Source: Nostocaceae cyanobacterium CSSed10_463m
GTDB lineage: Bacteria; Cyanobacteriota; Cyanobacteriia; Cyanobacteriales; Nostocaceae
Assembly (NCBI GenBank): GCA_003556955.1
Contig: PWQB01000244.1
Span: forward strand, 1 to 5,054
Reading direction: 5' to 3'
Length of the DNA: 5,054 nucleotides
Below, in pieces: positions 4,806 through 5,054 of the stretch (position 1 is the stretch's first letter; each line of letters begins with the position of its first letter). The notes beneath the pieces are model-generated. The model saw nothing but the letters and a program-made list of their open reading frames with translations. It was not told where the DNA came from and did not search any database. A program made the position numbers and the translations under genes.

Positions 4806-5054
4806 CCCATTCTCTAGTCCCGAATTGTGAGAGTTGTTGGCTTTTCTCTTGTAGTCGCACAGCCAAGCGATCGCATACTAAATCGCAGAGTTGAAATAAA
4901 ATGGGGTCAGCAATTTCATAAATAACACTGATTCCTTGTTGTGTTCTTTTTACCATACCCGCCTGGGCTAAAATTTTCAGGTGCTTGGAGACGTTAGCTT
5001 GTCCGAGTCCTGTTTCTGTAATAATCTCCGTCACATTTTTCGCCCCGGACTTTA
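4792..5054 (-). CDS. ArsR-family winged-helix regulator, 5' end missing
   Basis: DNA-binding transcriptional regulator of the ArsR/SmtB winged-helix type; target genes and signal are unknown. The reading frame stays open to the window edge, so only the last 86 residues are visible. A GTG at 5034 is in frame, but codons upstream (KSGAKN before VTEI) continue the expected helix-turn-helix domain, so it is not the real start. Numbered from the first complete codon, the helix-turn-helix covers about 6-36, with LGQANVSKHLKILAQAG (16-32) as the recognition part. The wing is RTQQGISVIYEI (36-47). The C-terminal helix ILFQLCDLVCDRL (51-63) has two cysteines, C56 and C60, one helical turn apart. The last residues, GTREWGTRG, look like translated intergenic repeat. 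The ELCVCD metal site of SmtB/ArsR members would lie upstream of most of what is visible, so a metal-sensing role can be neither claimed nor excluded. It converges on hemA. Confidence 0.85.
   Translation of the reverse strand, partial: KSGAKNVTEIITETGLGQANVSKHLKILAQAGMVKRTQQGISVIYEIADPILFQLCDLVCDRLAVRLQEKSQQLSQFGTREWGTRG
4867..4874. repeat. HIP1 octamer GCGATCGC
   Basis: Perfect HIP1 palindrome in the 3' part of the ArsR-like gene, near the codons of the Cys-x3-Cys helix. It is the fourth copy in the window and, like the others, lies in coding sequence. Confidence 0.95.

Noticed and set aside
5032..5034. GTG as the start of the ArsR-like gene
   Set aside because: The frame is open further upstream to the window edge and the additional codons continue the helix-turn-helix domain; starting here would delete the N-terminal helices.

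Overview
The window looks like chromosomal DNA of a filamentous, probably heterocyst-forming cyanobacterium (Nostoc/Anabaena/Nodularia-like). The base composition is moderately AT-rich. There are four copies of the cyanobacterial HIP1 octamer GCGATCGC. There are three separate heptanucleotide tandem arrays, and a GTAGGTTGGGT...ACCCAACCTAC palindromic repeat of a kind common between genes in these genomes. The protein set fits: a GlpX-type fructose-1,6/sedoheptulose-1,7-bisphosphatase and a glutamyl-tRNA reductase of the tRNA-dependent (C5) heme/chlorophyll pathway. The assignment comes from sequence character and recall, not from a database search.

Layout. Positions 1-190 are non-coding and carry two period-7 arrays. 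A minus-strand block follows, read right to left: a CPYC glutaredoxin (grxC, 1930-1613), the tRNA-specific adenosine deaminase (tadA, 1502-1008) and a PlsC-type acyltransferase (910-191). A palindromic repeat of about 81 bp fills the grxC-tadA gap. A divergent 275-bp spacer (1931-2205) separates grxC from glpX. It holds promoter-like elements, a possible 38-codon small ORF with a Shine-Dalgarno sequence, and small stem-loops next to the glpX GTG start. glpX (2206-3243) and hemA (3482-4768) are both on the plus strand, separated by 238 bp containing a terminator-like hairpin with a T-run and a third heptamer array. The window ends in a convergent ArsR-family regulator (4792-5054, minus), whose 5' end lies beyond the window.

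How the genes work together. Most are housekeeping genes: Calvin-cycle bisphosphatase activity, the committed step of tetrapyrrole synthesis, tRNA-Arg wobble inosine formation, dithiol redox chemistry and phospholipid acylation. I see no CRISPR array, transposase, phage gene, defence system or secondary-metabolite cluster. No convincing novel multi-gene system is present. The parts most worth a second look are non-coding or very small: the glpX leader with its small ORF, the palindromic repeat inside the grxC-tadA transcript, the cluster of heptamer arrays, and the ArsR-like protein with a Cys-x3-Cys pair and a repeat-like C-terminal tail.
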